From Moringa oleifera (Eukaryota > Streptophyta > Magnoliopsida > Brassicales > Moringaceae), in contig JAJFZO010000747.1 of the NCBI GenBank assembly GCA_021397835.1, forward strand, positions 374,501 to 438,500: a stretch of DNA of 64,000 nt, written 5' to 3'. How positions within the stretch are numbered: the first letter of the stretch is position 1; each line of letters starts with the position of its first letter. This document shows positions 48,464 through 62,290 of the stretch, in pieces. Both the position numbers and the translations under genes were made by a program. The notes below the pieces were generated by a model. The model saw nothing but the letters and a program-made list of their open reading frames with translations. It did not search any database and was not told the DNA's origin.

Positions 48464-51400
48464 TCAACTGCTCTCTTTTGCATATCCACTAGTCTCCTCT
48501 GCAACCTTCGCCCAAACATTTGCAATTTTCTCAGCATATCCCACCTGTTACATTCATAGCGAATCCGTCAGCACAAAGGTGGGACCATGGAAAGGAACTA
48601 AGATGACAGTATGGCTTCAAGAGTCAACTGCACATGCAAACCAACCCCTGGAACTACCAACAGACAAAAACGTACTACTTTTTTACTTATAAATACCACT
48701 CCAATCCAAAACAATGTTTTGCTGGTTGGGCCAATTATGAAGCATAACTAAAAATTGTAAGCTTCTTATATAGGATTGCTCATACCATTTGCTTTCTTTT
48801 ACTATATATTATACTTGACCACAGGACAATCAGCTTTTGATAAATACAATAGGTAGAACCTTTCAATTCCCATCTAGATGCTAAGCAGAAGGAGAAAGCA
48901 AAGTTTATAATTTCATTGAAGGGGAAAAAATGGTGAACATGTATAGAAAGATTTTACTCTACCAATGTCAAACACAACCTAAATACAAATAAAAGGTGAG
49001 GATTGAAGGTAGTTCAGGTTATTCTCTGTCCCAAGCCCCATCAGGCCCAAACCCCCATCAAATAAATTTCTACGCAACCACTGAATGGTTAAGCTACAAA
49101 GTCAAATTTGCCTGCCTCCTCACTATGCAAGGCACAAGTGAGTAAGAATGGAGAACTCAGCCCACACATGTTTAACACCATGAAGCAATTTTTATTACAC
49201 ATTAAGGCTGTTGGGTCCTATCCATGTGAATTCCTTACATCTAAAACACCAACTAAAATGATCAGAAATGTCACACCTCATTCCAAATATCCAGCTTGCC
49301 TGGGCAAGATCATGTGAGCCACTTAACATGTTATGAGATCTACCATTTGTTAATCATCAATTTTTTTTAAAAAAAATAATAATACTAACACTTCCCAACA
49401 TATTCTTACCACATAAATTGGAAAAAGTAAATAAAAAATAAAAAGACATCCCAGAACTCAATTAGACTTTTGTTCCTGGAAGACTCATCAGCGCTTCACG
49501 CATTCAACTCAAATGAACTTAAAAACTTCAAATATGCGCAGATACCAATACAAGTAAGCAAGGGAGAATTAGTCATTGCTCAAACAAAATATATGTTCAC
49601 TAGATGGCTCAGCTTAGACCATACAAACAAGAACAGAAAGATTAAGCATACCTGATTAATTACAAAACCCTTCAACATGCTCAAGAAGTCCGCATGTCTT
49701 TCTTTGTCAAGCCTCTCTAGTTCACTCCTGTTATTTTCCTGCAATTAAACCACCATGAAACCAACTCAGAAACGCTGAACTGAGCATATCATCATGCTAG
49801 AACAGAAATGTATTCCTACATGATGCAGAACATAAAGCAAACAGGCATCCTCATTGCATATAGGGAAAGGATAAGAACTATTTTCAGCAGTAAGTCTGTC
49901 CTTACAATGGAAGTCCATGGAAATAATAGGATTTTTCAGGTCTTATTTTATTAGGGCTTTGTCATACTACTATATATTTATTTCATAAGCCTTTTGTCAA
50001 ATTTCTTGGAACATAAAGCAGGCTGTCGTCAACATGTTAGCTCAATTTCACTTGATTTTGGTTCTTTTCCAGACAAGTAGACTTTAGGTTACCATACATG
50101 CAATATAAACTCAAAAAGCAACCGCTAAACTGATAAAGATGAACAATCTGGCGCAACCAGCAGGTGCTACAGGAATAGTGAAAACCCAAACATAATGCTG
50201 GTCAAGCAAAGGGGAATGACAAACTAGCTGAAGAAAAGCTGTGGTTTTACCAAAGCTGGAGAACAAACCAGGTTGCCAAACCTAGTGGGACAGAAAAAAC
50301 AGTATCCAGTGGGCAAAAGATAATGATGAAATGAAAAACAGCGTGATCAGAGTCCAGTACTCAGACATCTAGTAATCAACTAATTCTTCATTATCTAGAT
50401 ACTAAGAAAAAGGAAACATGCTGGACCAAGACAATGATAAAAATTCAACAAATACCAAAAGCTTCAGCCTCAGATTCAGATGCATGGAAGCATCTTTACA
50501 CAAAAAAGATAATACCTTGATGCGTTCATATTGTCTAATAGCAACATTTTTAGCATCCTCAGAAGCCCTAATGGTTTCTTTTAACTCCTCTATTTTGCGA
50601 ATCCTGGACTTGTCTCCGCCAAAAACTTTTGATGATGCAGCTTCAAGTTTTTCAGACCTTGAATGCAATGAAGACAACTCTGATAAAAGTGTTTGAACCG
50701 TCAACAAAGCACTAGAACGATCTGAGAATGCACCGTGGACAGCTAACATGAGACCTAGATATTCATGAAGTGTATCCTGCAGTATACACAAAAAGTATAC
50801 AACTCATAAACAACTAGTAAATGCAAAGTTGATTGATGCTTAAGATGATGGCTTGGTAACAGCATCAAAAATGGGTACAAGCAGCTCACAAAACCAGAAG
50901 TTCATTATCCAAAAAAGTTATTCCTATCAGCAAACATTTCAGAATTCATTCTGTCATTCATGGACATCAAGAACAACTTAAAGAAGTTCACATCCTAATC
51001 GACGGCAAAGGTTTTGCATGATTAAATAGTAGTTGATGAATATTTTTCTGTGGCTAGAACCTCATAAATCTACTGATGAACATTTATGGATATTTCCACC
51101 TAATTTGTAAAAATCAAAGCATGTTTTGTAATAAAGGACTTGCATCTTACCAAATGTTTGACAGTCTGAGCATTCAGTTCACGGTAAAATCTGCTTGCTT
51201 TAACAGCTGCAGTAGCCAAACCCTTCATGTCAGCAGCCCTTACTCTTTGAGAGTGGAAAACTGCCTCCTCATTCTCAAACTTAGTCAGCTTAATGAAAGC
51301 TAATCCCAATTCCCCCATGGTCTCCCCCATGTCTTGCTGAGCTTTTACCAGTGCTTCAGCCTACACAGATCCACGAGAAATTATGGTTGTAAACCCACAA

Positions 51401-52551
51401 ACTTACACACATATTCAACTAGTGCTAACCATGAAAGCAGGAAAGATTCAGAATCCATAAACTACCTGCTGCGAAGCATTGCTAAGTTGCTGCTCAAGAT
51501 CAAGCATCTTCTCTTTCTTCTCCAAGAACTCCTTGTCCTCCTCGACCACTGGTGGCTTCGACCCACCCCAGTCATTAGCAACCGACTGCTTCAACTCCTT
51601 GAACAACCGCAGCAAATCCCGCCCTCCTTTAGCAGGCTGCACGACCTCATGAGGCGCCACCACCATGCCTTCTCCAAATAGCTGCTTGGGCAGCTTCACA
51701 GCACCGTCAAGCATCCTCGAGGCTACGTCAGTACTCGTCGTCAGTGGCAGCTTCCCCTGCACCTGCAAGAAGACCTTCAGTTCGTCACTCTTCCTGATCA
51801 CCGGGTGCTCCACGAGCCTGCGCAGGTACTTCTCTAATGCCACCCTCCTCTGCTCCACAAACTCTTGCTTCTGCATAACCTGACTCTCCACCACATTTTT
51901 GTCTGGCCGTGGCGGGATAAAGAAACCCCTATAGGACTCCGCCAACCGATCGGACAACGTCACTACATCGCGGAACCGTCTCCTCACGCTGAACTCCGAT
52001 CCGCCAAATTCTGGAATGTTCGTCCTCGTAGTGATCAGGTACGTTACATATGTATTGCCGCCAGGCACAATCGAATTCGCTGTTTCTTGCTCCTTTTGAG
52101 GATTAGAGACCGTGATCTTGATGTAATCAGAGCTTGAAGACGGTGATCTCGAAAGCGAAAACGGGGAATCCGTCGAGTGACTGGGACTACCGGTACCGTC
52201 GATCTCGCTGACGGAGTTCTCATCCAACGGGCTGAAGATAACATCGGCGTACGACGGGGGCTCGATGTATGAGCTGTCTTGATGGTGTGCGTTAGGGTCG
52301 CGGAGATCGCGGTACGCGGGGGGCGAGAGCAGGGGATCGAAATCGGCCGGTGTCACGAGGATTGGCGGAGAAAGTGGGTGGTGAGTGTCGGCAAGTGAGG
52401 ACATGGCGCTGCGATAATTTGAGTACGATTTACCATTGCTGTCGCTGGTCAATGCCTCGTTATCGTCCGCGAGAACGAGATTTTCCATGTCTTCTCGCGA
52501 GGCGTAGAGGTGGGTGTCTTCAAAGCCCTGGTGACTCTCAGAGCCCATCAT
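48464..52551 (-). CDS. SNX2B: Sorting nexin 2 (PX-BAR)
   Basis: SNX2 proteins are PX-BAR subunits that work with SNX1 and retromer in endosome-to-TGN and vacuolar sorting. Five exons: 51466-52551, 51151-51360, 50516-50776, 49652-49738 and 48464-48544, all GT/AG and all phase 0. They give 574 residues, close to plant SNX2b (about 570). The first third is acidic and Ser/Pro-rich (DFDPLLSPPAYRDL). The PX domain spans about 145-265 (YIKITVSNPQ, RRRFRDVVTLSDRL, GFFIPPRP, EQRRVALEKYLRRL). The rest is the BAR coiled coil, ending WAKVAEETSGYAKESS. The start is the first of two tandem ATGs. SNX2A and SNX2B cannot be told apart safely from one sequence. The gene is complete. Confidence 0.9.
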
Positions 52552-55500
52552 TTTTGCTCTTACCCTCTCAAAAATAAAATTATCAAACCTAAACCAAAAT
52601 TACAACAATTTAGTCAACTGTAAGCTACAAACACAAAAGAGGCATTAGGGCTTCGGATTTGGGGCAACAGTAGTTCGCAGGACAATGAAGAGGACCAACA
52701 AGAGTGGCGGCTCTGGCTCATATGAAAAGGGTAGGGGTGGTAACTGGTAAGGCAGCTAACGTGCGCCGGGGGTAGCTGTGCTGGAGAAGAGAAACCGGTC
52801 ACGCTCTGCACGTGGCTTCGGACGGGGCACCAACATGGAAACTCGAGAAAAGCTGTGAAGACGATGAGGATTCTTTTATTCGCTCTCGTGGGCTTCTCGA
52901 TTTGGGTTTGGGTCCCGTCGTATGGGTCTTCATCGGGCTGGGAGATCGTGTGTGCTAAGGTTCACAAACTTATGATGTTTCACGGTTCTTGTGCGTTGGA
53001 TCTATTTAGTCATCGAACTAATTCACTTAAACAGTTGACTCGGTTTGACCAAACGGAGGCCGTTTCGCTGGCCACACCCAGGCGTTGCGTTGCGTGCGCA
53101 AGAGACATTTGTCATTCTGTGCAGTGCACGTCACGTCTCACGTGTGGGATTATCGTCTCGAAGTCACGGGTAAAGAGAAAGCAGCCACTTAGATAGAAAC
53201 TTGACTGGCGCTGATATTTTATTGAGATAATTGTCAGAATAATTTGTTTTAAAAATGTTCTAAAGATAAATACTTTTTATTTAAAATTTAAAAATAAATA
53301 GAACAAAATCTTCAAATCCATTCTTTTCCTTAATGAATCTTAATTTTAAAAAAATATTTAAATAAATTTAAATATAAATTTATTAAATATTTTATTATTT
53401 AAAATCTGAACTAATTTAAATAAATTATACATTTCATTTTAAATCATCTTTTAAATTCTTTAAATAATTTTTAATTTATAAATTATTTTTATGAATTTTT
53501 AAATTTTTGATATTATAAAATTTTATAAATAAATTTCAATGTTTCAAATTTTATGATGATAATTTAAATATTTGTATATTTATATAAAATTTTAAATCAA
53601 AATTTATTGTGAAAGAATTCTAATTTAAATATCTTAACTTTTAAATTTTTCATTAAAGATCAATATAATATAAAATGATAAATCAATATTTATTTGAAGT
53701 ATTTTTAAAAATCAAAATTTAATTAACGAAAAAATATAAAACTCAAAGTTTTACATTATTACTATTTAAAATTTTTAAAGTGTATATTAAAATCATTTTT
53801 ATTGCTAATGTCACAATTGTCTTTTACTTTGAGTGACATGTATATAAGTATTAGAAAGAAAAAATCTACTCGATTCCAGATATTTTGATTTTCATGTAAA
53901 TATTAATACTAACATTTTCATTTTCAAAATTAATAATTAATTATTATTTACCTTCAAAAGATATTATTTTAATAAATTATCAATTTTTGCTTTGATTAAC
54001 CGTAACTATAGAATATGATTCATTGGTCACTCAATAATTAATAAAATTGTTCGCAAATTATACACATGTGATTCGTGTCTTCCTTTATATTAACGTAATG
54101 CACCCAAAAATTAAACTTAAGAAGTGCAATAAATACGTATGTTAATTAATGAAGGCCATATGTGGTCCGCTTCTCTTAAGATAAATTCACAGTTTTTAAT
54201 TATCATTACAAATACTTTTAAAAATTTTCATATTAAAATTTACATTTGAATAGTAGATAAAGTTAGATTGAAAAATGAAAGAAAAAAAAAAACTAACTCA
54301 AGAAATCCAGTAGCTGGCTTTGAGCGTGTCAACCGGCATGCAATTTTAAATAAATTTAATCTATTTTTATCATCATAAAATATTTATATTTAGAAATATC
54401 ATTTTTTAAAATATAATTTAATATATACATAATCCAATCATTTATATATATAAATAAAATAATAAAATCATGTTCAATGATTTAAAGCCTTTTCATTGAA
54501 ATTTTAATTTTAATTTATCAATAATTTTATATAATAATTTTTAAAATTTAATTTAATGATAATTTCATTAAAATTTTAATTTTTTATTAAATTTTTATAA
54601 AATATTAATTATTTATTTATATGTTTAAATTATTTGTGAATTCTTACTATTTGGAGTAACAAATATTTATTAGAATTTTAAGTGTTTATATAATTTTATA
54701 TTTTGTGTCTTTATTTAACATTTTAAATTAATAATTAAAATTATTTATTATTAACATTTCATGAAAAATATAAATATTTTACTGACATGTCATCATTATT
54801 CTTATAATATTTTGCTGACGAAAATACTCACACTCTAAAATTATATATTTATTATTTTTACAATGCTTTATAGTATGATAAATTGTATTACTTTTGAGAC
54901 ATATCACATAGATATTATTATTTTGTAAAAATAATGTTAATGCAACGAAAATTGTCAATAGTATATATTATTTACAACATTATTTCTTATGAAGTGTTGT
55001 TTTACATAGCTCCATTTTTAATGATCTTTAATTTTTTATCACAAATATTTCATTAAAAATTACTGATAATATATAATTAATATATATAAAAGTTGTATTG
55101 TAAGCTTTTATTGCATAACGGAACGAATATTAAGTATAACAGCATCAAGCTATTTATTGCAACACTAGAAAGGACAAGGCTAAAATAGTCATTGAATGGC
55201 TGTGGGCCGTGCAGACGGTGGGTCCATGAAACTGACACCTTTTCCATTTGTCATCTGCATTAATGAGGTGGCTGCTTTGCACGTTAAGTCATTAAGTGCA
55301 TTGCTAGTAACCATGCACGCGAGTACAGGGGACCCTTACCTCATCCAAGCACATCAATAAGAAAAACACAGACTCTTGACTTTTTATTTTTTCCCTATTT
55401 TCTTTCTATTGTCTTATTCGTTTCATCATTTTATATATTTGTCACATTGATTTCGTGATTTACATGTAGGACCGTCACCAGCAAATCAAAAGAAGCCACA

Positions 55501-55914
55501 TCATGAATCTTTGTGTAGGATTTCCCAGGAATCAATCGAAACAGGCCACGTAGGAATTTTTTGGTCATAAATAGTTGTTAAAAATTTTAGCAAACAGAAA
55601 ACAAGAAAGAAAAAGAAAAAACACTGGACCGGCCCAAACTGCCGGTCAGCCCACCAGACAACCCCAGTCCGGACGAACCCAAACCAAGCCAGTCGGGAAG
55701 AGCCCAGAGTTTCAGGTGTACGGGCGATCATTTTGAAAATCTCCCCTCTTACCCGTATCCAAACAGTCACATTAGGTTTCACTCCGACAGCCTTCCTCCT
55801 CACTGGTCAGAAAGAAACCTAACTACGCTTCTGTTCTGCATTTCTTGTTCAGTAACGCAGCGAAGGCAATCCAGCGTAGCACTTACTTGATTCGAGCTTT
55901 AACTGGAATAATAA
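52552..55914. other. SNX2 promoter, long AT-rich spacer, NAA25 promoter
   Basis: The 52,552-53,200 stretch is GC-richer and probably the SNX2 promoter region; it includes a plus-strand ORF of unknown status at 52864-53196. From 53,210 to 55,150 the DNA is very AT-rich. The last 700 bases regain normal composition ahead of NAA25. Confidence 0.6.
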
Positions 55915-58900
55915 ATGGCTTCGAAATTCGGGTTGGCGGGTGGGATACCGGAGCGGCGGGTTCGACCCATCTGGGACGCCATCGATTCTCGACAGTTTAA
56001 GAATGCTCTCAAGCTTGCCACCTCACTCCTGGCTAAATATCCTAATTCACCATATGCTCTTGTAAGATCACTGCTACATTGCTTTACCTCCGTAAATCTA
56101 TGCCACCTTAGATTTCTTTTATTTTCCTTTTATTTTTCTTTTTCAAATGTGTTCATCATCTAGTTTTTGGTTAGCTTGAGAATCTTTGGTGTCATTTTCC
56201 TTTTTCCTTTTAGAGAATAAAGTGGAGCTTCTTTGGCCAAGGAGACAGTTGTTGCCTTCTTTTGTTTCCTGCTCACATATGGCACCAGTAATGCCTTATG
56301 GCATTTACATTAATTTTTGCCTAGTTGCCTTCTCTTCAGATTATAAATAGAGGAATATTCTGGCACTTGTCATTTCGAATTAGTGTACTTTCAAAGGGGT
56401 TCGGGAACCAAGTTATTTATGAGTTCTTGTAGGCAGCACATATCGGCTTTGCTACTTTTAGTTCTTGGGGAAATCTATTATTACAGTGACAATGCTGGGT
56501 TCTTTAACCATAAGTGTAGTGATTTGATAGAGTCTCTAGTTTATTAAAGGGGATTTTTCTTTGTTTCTAGGATCTTAACTAGAGGGTGTCTCTCATTTTT
56601 GGCCCTGTAGCTTGTAGCATGAACTTAGTAAATTATGGGTTTTTTTTTTTTTTGGCTCTGCTATCAGTCCAAACAAAGGGTTATGTTATTAAAATATCAT
56701 CCTTTTTTCTTTTTTCCTTTTTGGTTAGATTGAGGAAGAAACTTATTAACTTATTCAATTTTTCTTTGCATCTCTTGAGTCTATAGGCGCTTAAAGCTCT
56801 CATTTTGGAAAGAATGGGCAAAGCTGATGAGGCATTATCTGTTTGCTTAAGTGCCAAAGAGCTATTATACAAGAATGACTCCATGTTAATGGATGATCTC
56901 ACCCTCAGCACATTGCAGATTGTTTTCCAAAGGCTTGATCACTGTAAGTATTAGCTTTGTCGTTCTAATAAAGCAAAATTATTAGCGTTGCAGTTTGAAA
57001 TTGTTGTCATTATGAATCGTTGTCTGGCATCTTATGATTTTTTCTATTTAATCAGTGGACTTGGCTACTAGCTGTTACGAGCATGCTTGTGGGAAATTCC
57101 CAAACAATTTAGAATTAGTGATGGGACTTTTCAACTGCTATGTTCGTGAATATTCATTTGTGAAGCAACAACAGGTTGGTCTTTTTCTATAATTACTGTT
57201 TTTTTTTTCTTTTGACTCTGTTGATACATTATGATTTCTGTTTGGATGCAGATTTTGAGGCAATTATTTGGTATGTACTTACTCAAGCTTTACTCTGTGA
57301 CAGACAGCCATTAAAATGTACAAGCTTGTTGGTGAAGAAAGGTTTTTGCTCTGGGCAGTTTGTAGCATCCAGTTGCAGGTATTACTACCATTTTCTGTCT
57401 TTTACTCCTTCATTTTGTCTAATTTATTGTCTTGCTCTGTCAGTTTTTATTGCAAGAACTGACAATTGATGGTTGGAGTAAAGAAGAAAATAGGATGAAG
57501 AACTGAATGAAAAATTTAAAAATTTCTTTATATGATCTAACTTGTATGCTGTGGTGTTGCAGCATGTCCTTATGTTTTGGACCTTGCAACATGTAGAAAA
57601 TCTGGTTTGCTCTGTGTTAAGTGTCTAGAAGTGTATCTTCCTGCTCAACTGGAAGGCCCACCAGAGGCAATGTGCAAAGTTAAGATTTTAGAGCAGATAG
57701 ACTCCTGTAAAGTCTAATAATAAAACTTATGTAAAATAGGAAATATTTTCAAATAAACTATATTATTTTTTGAAGAAAATATTTTATATGCAGTTCACAT
57801 TGCTCCAAAAAAACCTGTGGCCTCAAAGCCAAGATCGATTGTATGATTTCAGCAGCTTAACAGCCTGATGTGGCTTGAGGTTTGAAAGATCTGCAATCCC
57901 TTTCAAAGAGGAAACTGAAATTGGTGCTAGTGCACAGCAATGAGGTTTACCTCAAGACTATGAATCACATGTCAGTATAGGTATATGATGCAGATAGATG
58001 TCATGTTGAAATGCTATGGACCTTAGAATAATGTTACTTTGTGTATATATGACTTCATTGCTGAGTGGCCATTTCTATAAGTCAGAATGGAGCCACGATT
58101 TCCTTTCTTGGGATTCAAATGGCTTCCTTTATTAATATAGGGATTTATTTTCATGGTATCAAAGAGTGTGGAGTAGAAGATCATTTGTTGTGCATATCCA
58201 GCATTCCATAATCCGTAACGTAAAGTGTGTGTACAGTAACTTATTACCTTTCTACATATGCATTTTTAGCTTTCCTTTTCAGCTTCAGTCTTTTCCTACT
58301 TGCTTCGGGTGTTTCAATTACTATGTTCTCTGGACAGAAATACATGAATTGACTTTTATTATGAGCATGTTTTTTCAAAGTCTATCTGTTTAGTAAAAGT
58401 GTGGCCTTTTTGAAGGTTGGGATTCCATAGATCCAGTGATAAAAGAAGTATGTTATCCTTTTACATATTGTGAAACCATAATAATGTCCAGTGAAGCAAT
58501 TGTAATTTTACCTTTTCTGTAAATTTATCTTTGAAGGAAAAGTAGGTGCTGCCTAGATGGATGTTTGCATGTAATCAATCCTGTCATAGAGTCTGGACTG
58601 AGTTAATAACATTAATTATGTTGTGAAATGTTTGTAATAAGTTGATGTATGAGAATTTGTTGGTGATTTCAATACCAGCTGCTTGAAAATAGCTAGTTGA
58701 TTACTTTGAAGGTAGTGAATTGTTTTCTGAAAGCTTATTTCTAACATCTTGGCTTCTGTTAGGTGCTTTGTGGCAATGGTGGAGAAAAGCTGTTACTCTT
58801 AGCTGAAGGTTTACTTAAGAAGCACATTGCCTCCCACAGCTTGCATGAGCCTGAAGGTGCATTCTAATCCAATGTTTAGGTTTCTTGTGTATTAACTAGG

Positions 58901-59088
58901 TAGCTGGATACATCTCTTTTGTTATTTTCCACTCTTTATCTTTTACTGAATTCTCAAAATCCCTTGCAGCTCTTATTGTCTACATTTCTATATTGGAACA
59001 GCAATCAAAATATGGTGATGCTTTGGAACTTCTATCTGGAAAGTTGGGATCACTTTTGATGATTGAAGTTGATAAACTAAGAATACAG
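55915..59088 (+). CDS. NAA25: NatB N-terminal acetyltransferase auxiliary subunit NAA25 (3' part outside window)
   Basis: NAA25 is the large TPR-repeat scaffold of NatB. With the catalytic NAA20 it acetylates nascent chains starting Met-Asp, Met-Glu, Met-Asn or Met-Gln at the ribosome. Six exons are visible: 55915-56061, 56787-56943, 57056-57174, 57304-57378, 58763-58856 and 58970-59088, giving 237 residues of a protein usually near 1,000. The start MASKFGLAGGIPERRVRPIWDAID and the TPR-like helices fit the family (FKNALKLATSLLAKYP; ALILERMGKADEALSVCLSAK; ATSCYEHACGKFPNN). The last exon ends DKLRIQ at a GT donor. From there the intron runs into a decayed LINE that reaches the window edge, so the remaining exons are presumably beyond 64,000. 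If none exist there, the gene would be truncated. Confidence 0.87.
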
Positions 59089-61689
59089 GTAGTTTCTGAG
59101 GCTTCCAGAAAGATTTTTAAATTCTATTTCAAACATATTAATGTTAATATCAGACATAATTCAATGGATGTATGCGTGGACATTTGATTTTTTTGGGGCC
59201 TATAAGAGACAAAATACTACTAAAGTAGAGAGAGAATATGGACATGAAACAAGGATGGAAGGACCCAAAAGATGACAAAGAAATGCCAATTTAATAAAAC
59301 ATTTGCTGTTTTGTAGTTTATTGCATACTTAAGTTTTCATAATTTGGTTTTCTTTTCTGCTCGTTTTATGACATGAATTCCATTTAGCAAAATAAGTTTT
59401 ATATCTTTATGTATGTTCAATCAAAACTTTCACCATCATTATAAGCTTCAGATCATGCTTCAACATGAACTAGTATGGAGAGAAAAGTATACATAAAGAA
59501 AAATGGCGGTCTTTGCCATTAGGATAGAGAGAAAACTATTTGAATTTGACGGTGGAGGAGATGGTGGGTGGCGAATTGGGAAGAGGGTTTTGTTGTATTT
59601 GAGTAAAGACGATTGGAGGTGGTTTTGCCTATTAATGAGTAGATTAGTGGTGGCCGCGAGTAAGGTTGGGTAAGGATAAGAAGAGAGGGTACTAAAGCAT
59701 TGATGGTCGCGTTTGGTTCAAACGGCACTGGGGCGTTCTTAAGGTTGTCAGCATTTGGAAAAGAGAAAGAAAGAGCGGTTACATGCGGATGGTGGCGAGG
59801 GTTTTGGGTGGTGGAGGATGAGAGATTTTCATAGAAAGTGTGCTCATGTAAGGGAGAACATGAATTTGGAAAAAAGGGATGGCATGTGAAGGGCTTATCT
59901 GAGCCAAAAGGAGACACAACTAGGCATGGTGGGTACCATTGTTTGTTCACATTGTGGGGTGGCTAGATGGGCGTGTCAAAGAATGGGTTAATGCAAGGAG
60001 ATAGACTAAGGGAAAATGGGCGAACATGGAGAGAAGTGGCAGTCAAATGATGGAGGTTTTAGGGAACATGTAAGTTTTAGGTTCGAGTTGGACCAACGGG
60101 TGAAGGAGATGAGAGAGATGGGTCGTGGAACTACTAGCGACCCAAATCAGATAATAAAGGGGAGGGATTATAAGATATTGGGGTTGGATTGGGCTTGGTT
60201 GAGAAGGCTTGTTCTATGTCAAGCACCCATATAGAGCAGAGGCTAATTATAGACTCAAGGATGGGATGGAGGGCTGATAATTGGGGTTAGATTCAATGTT
60301 TGGGTAGGGACCAAGTGGAGACTAGCCAAGCTAGAGTAATTTGAGTGTAGATGAGTTAGACCTTTTTTTTGGGTTTAGCAATGAGCTAATTCAACGAGTT
60401 GGGTAGACGGGGCGCAGTGTCTTGACCCATGGGTAAGGCATATGGTGTGGTGTCAATGTTGACCAGATTGAGAGATTGCAGCGGACCTAAGAGCGATTAG
60501 TCAAGAAGTCGTGTAGCATCTAGTCTCTTGCAGTTGAAGAAGTTAAACTTTCAATGAGGGATGAATCACGACTGAGCATCAATTGAGTAGGAAAGGAAAA
60601 AGTAGCAGGGGTAAGAGAACAGTTAATCAAGGAGGGACAAGTAGGTGGCAAGTCGAGCACATGTATGGAGGAAGGAGTAAGGATGAGTTGGCGGTTACTC
60701 AGTTGGCTACATGTTGCAGGGATTTATGGGAAGCGAAGGAGGTTTTCATTGTGTATCATGGACATAAGGAGATGGAGGTGGAAAAGGAAGAGGGGCTACT
60801 AAGGTTGATGCATGATGTATTGATGGACAATGAGGCAGCATGGTGGTATCATGAAGTCTCTAATAACTTGGTGAGGAACCTATCCTGAATGTAGGTTATT
60901 AAACATATCTTTTGAAGGAATGGGGGTCTTAACAAGCCGTAGTTGTTCTTGTAGCAATGGTAATTAAAATTCTATCATGAAATAGGAAAGGGATAAACAA
61001 TGTGGAGAAGTGGAGTATTTTAAAGTAGTCAATCAATAGGTGGAAGGTTGACATCGTTTGTTTCCAAGAGACTAAGATAGGGGAGATGAATTTGAGGGTA
61101 GTTAAATTTTTGTGGAATTAGGCTAAGGTGGCATAGGGGAGCTTGGGAAGATACTAATTTGCTGAGGAACAGGAAGTTGGGTAGGCTTTGGGAGGGTATG
61201 ATGTTTATATCCTGTATTTTTTAAATGAAGGGGAGGGGGTTGAATGGATGTATACTAGTTTATATGGAAGTTGCAATAGTGGGGAAAGGAGGGCGTTATG
61301 GAAGGATCTAAAGGAGTGTCAAAGGAGGTTTGGAGGGATCTTATGGGTGATTGGTGGTGATTTCAATAAGGTTTTATTCCCTCATGAAAAGAAGGAGGTA
61401 GTGTATGGGAGGGAGGTGGTTTCAGATTTTGGGTTTCATGGTTTATTGTTGATTGGGGGCGTGATCACATGGTCCAACCTAAGAGATAGTCACTCAATGT
61501 CTAGATTGGACGGGTTTCTAGTTTTTAAGAGTTGGGAGGATAATTATCCACTTAAACTAGTTTCGGATCACAACCTTGTAATGTTGGTAATGGAAGGCAT
61601 GAGGTGGGCATCATGTTTGATTAGATTGGAAAATATGTGGCTAAAGATTAAGGGTTTTGATAAGTTAGCTCAAAAGTGGTGGGTACAAG

Positions 61690-62290
61690 GGGTCACAGTT
61701 CAGGTTTGGTTTGGGTTCGGTTTTGGTTCCGAACCGTCGGTTCAAAGTTCAACGTTAAGATGAAGTGGAACCTGAGCCATTAAACTTAGGTTCCGATTAA
61801 GATTTGGTTCAAAAGCGGTTCATGTTTCAGTTTAAGTTCTGTTTAGATTTGGTTTAGGTTCTGTTCAGATTCGGTTTTGGTTCTATTTAGATTTGGTTCA
61901 GGTTCTGTTTAAATTCAGTTTAGGTTCAGGTTAGGTTCAGAGTTGGTTCAAAATAGGTTCACCTCACTCTTATGTTTAATAGGAGATTTTTTTTTTAAAA
62001 TAAAAATGAGATGACTAATTGGTCATCTCACTTTATTAAAATATATATTTTTAAAATTAAATTATTTTATATATTTTTTAAATTAAATTATTTATGTATT
62101 TTTATTTAATTTAATTAAAAATCGAACCAGCACCCTTTGCTTCGGTTTTGGTTTAAATTTTTCATGAAATATAAATGAACCATATTTAAAATAGTTTTGG
62201 TTACTGTTCGGGATTGGAACCGTTTATTCAAATTATAAAAGTTACGGTTTGATTCACCGGTTTGAATGGAGCCGTAGTCACACCTATGTA
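61690..62290. mobile_element. Nested non-autonomous insertion inside the LINE, GGTTC-rich (hAT-MITE-like)
   Basis: LINE coding similarity stops after KLAQKWWVQG and resumes near 62,290. The 600 bases between do not match LINE sequence. They begin with repeated GGTTC/GGTTTGG motifs and have a very AT-rich core. The two ends resemble each other inverted (TACAAGGGGTCACAG at the left; TACATAGGTGTGACT reading in from the right). Plant hAT-type MITEs often look like this. A clear target duplication was not identified. Confidence 0.5.

Noticed and set aside
23901..52551. Idea that WRKY33, PADRE, EXO70B1, PRA1 and SNX2 form a defence gene cluster
   Set aside because: The families are unrelated, widely spaced and mixed with housekeeping genes; plant gene order alone explains it.
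59519..59950. Minus-strand 143-codon ORF
   Set aside because: It lies opposite the degenerate 5' part of the LINE and has no domain.
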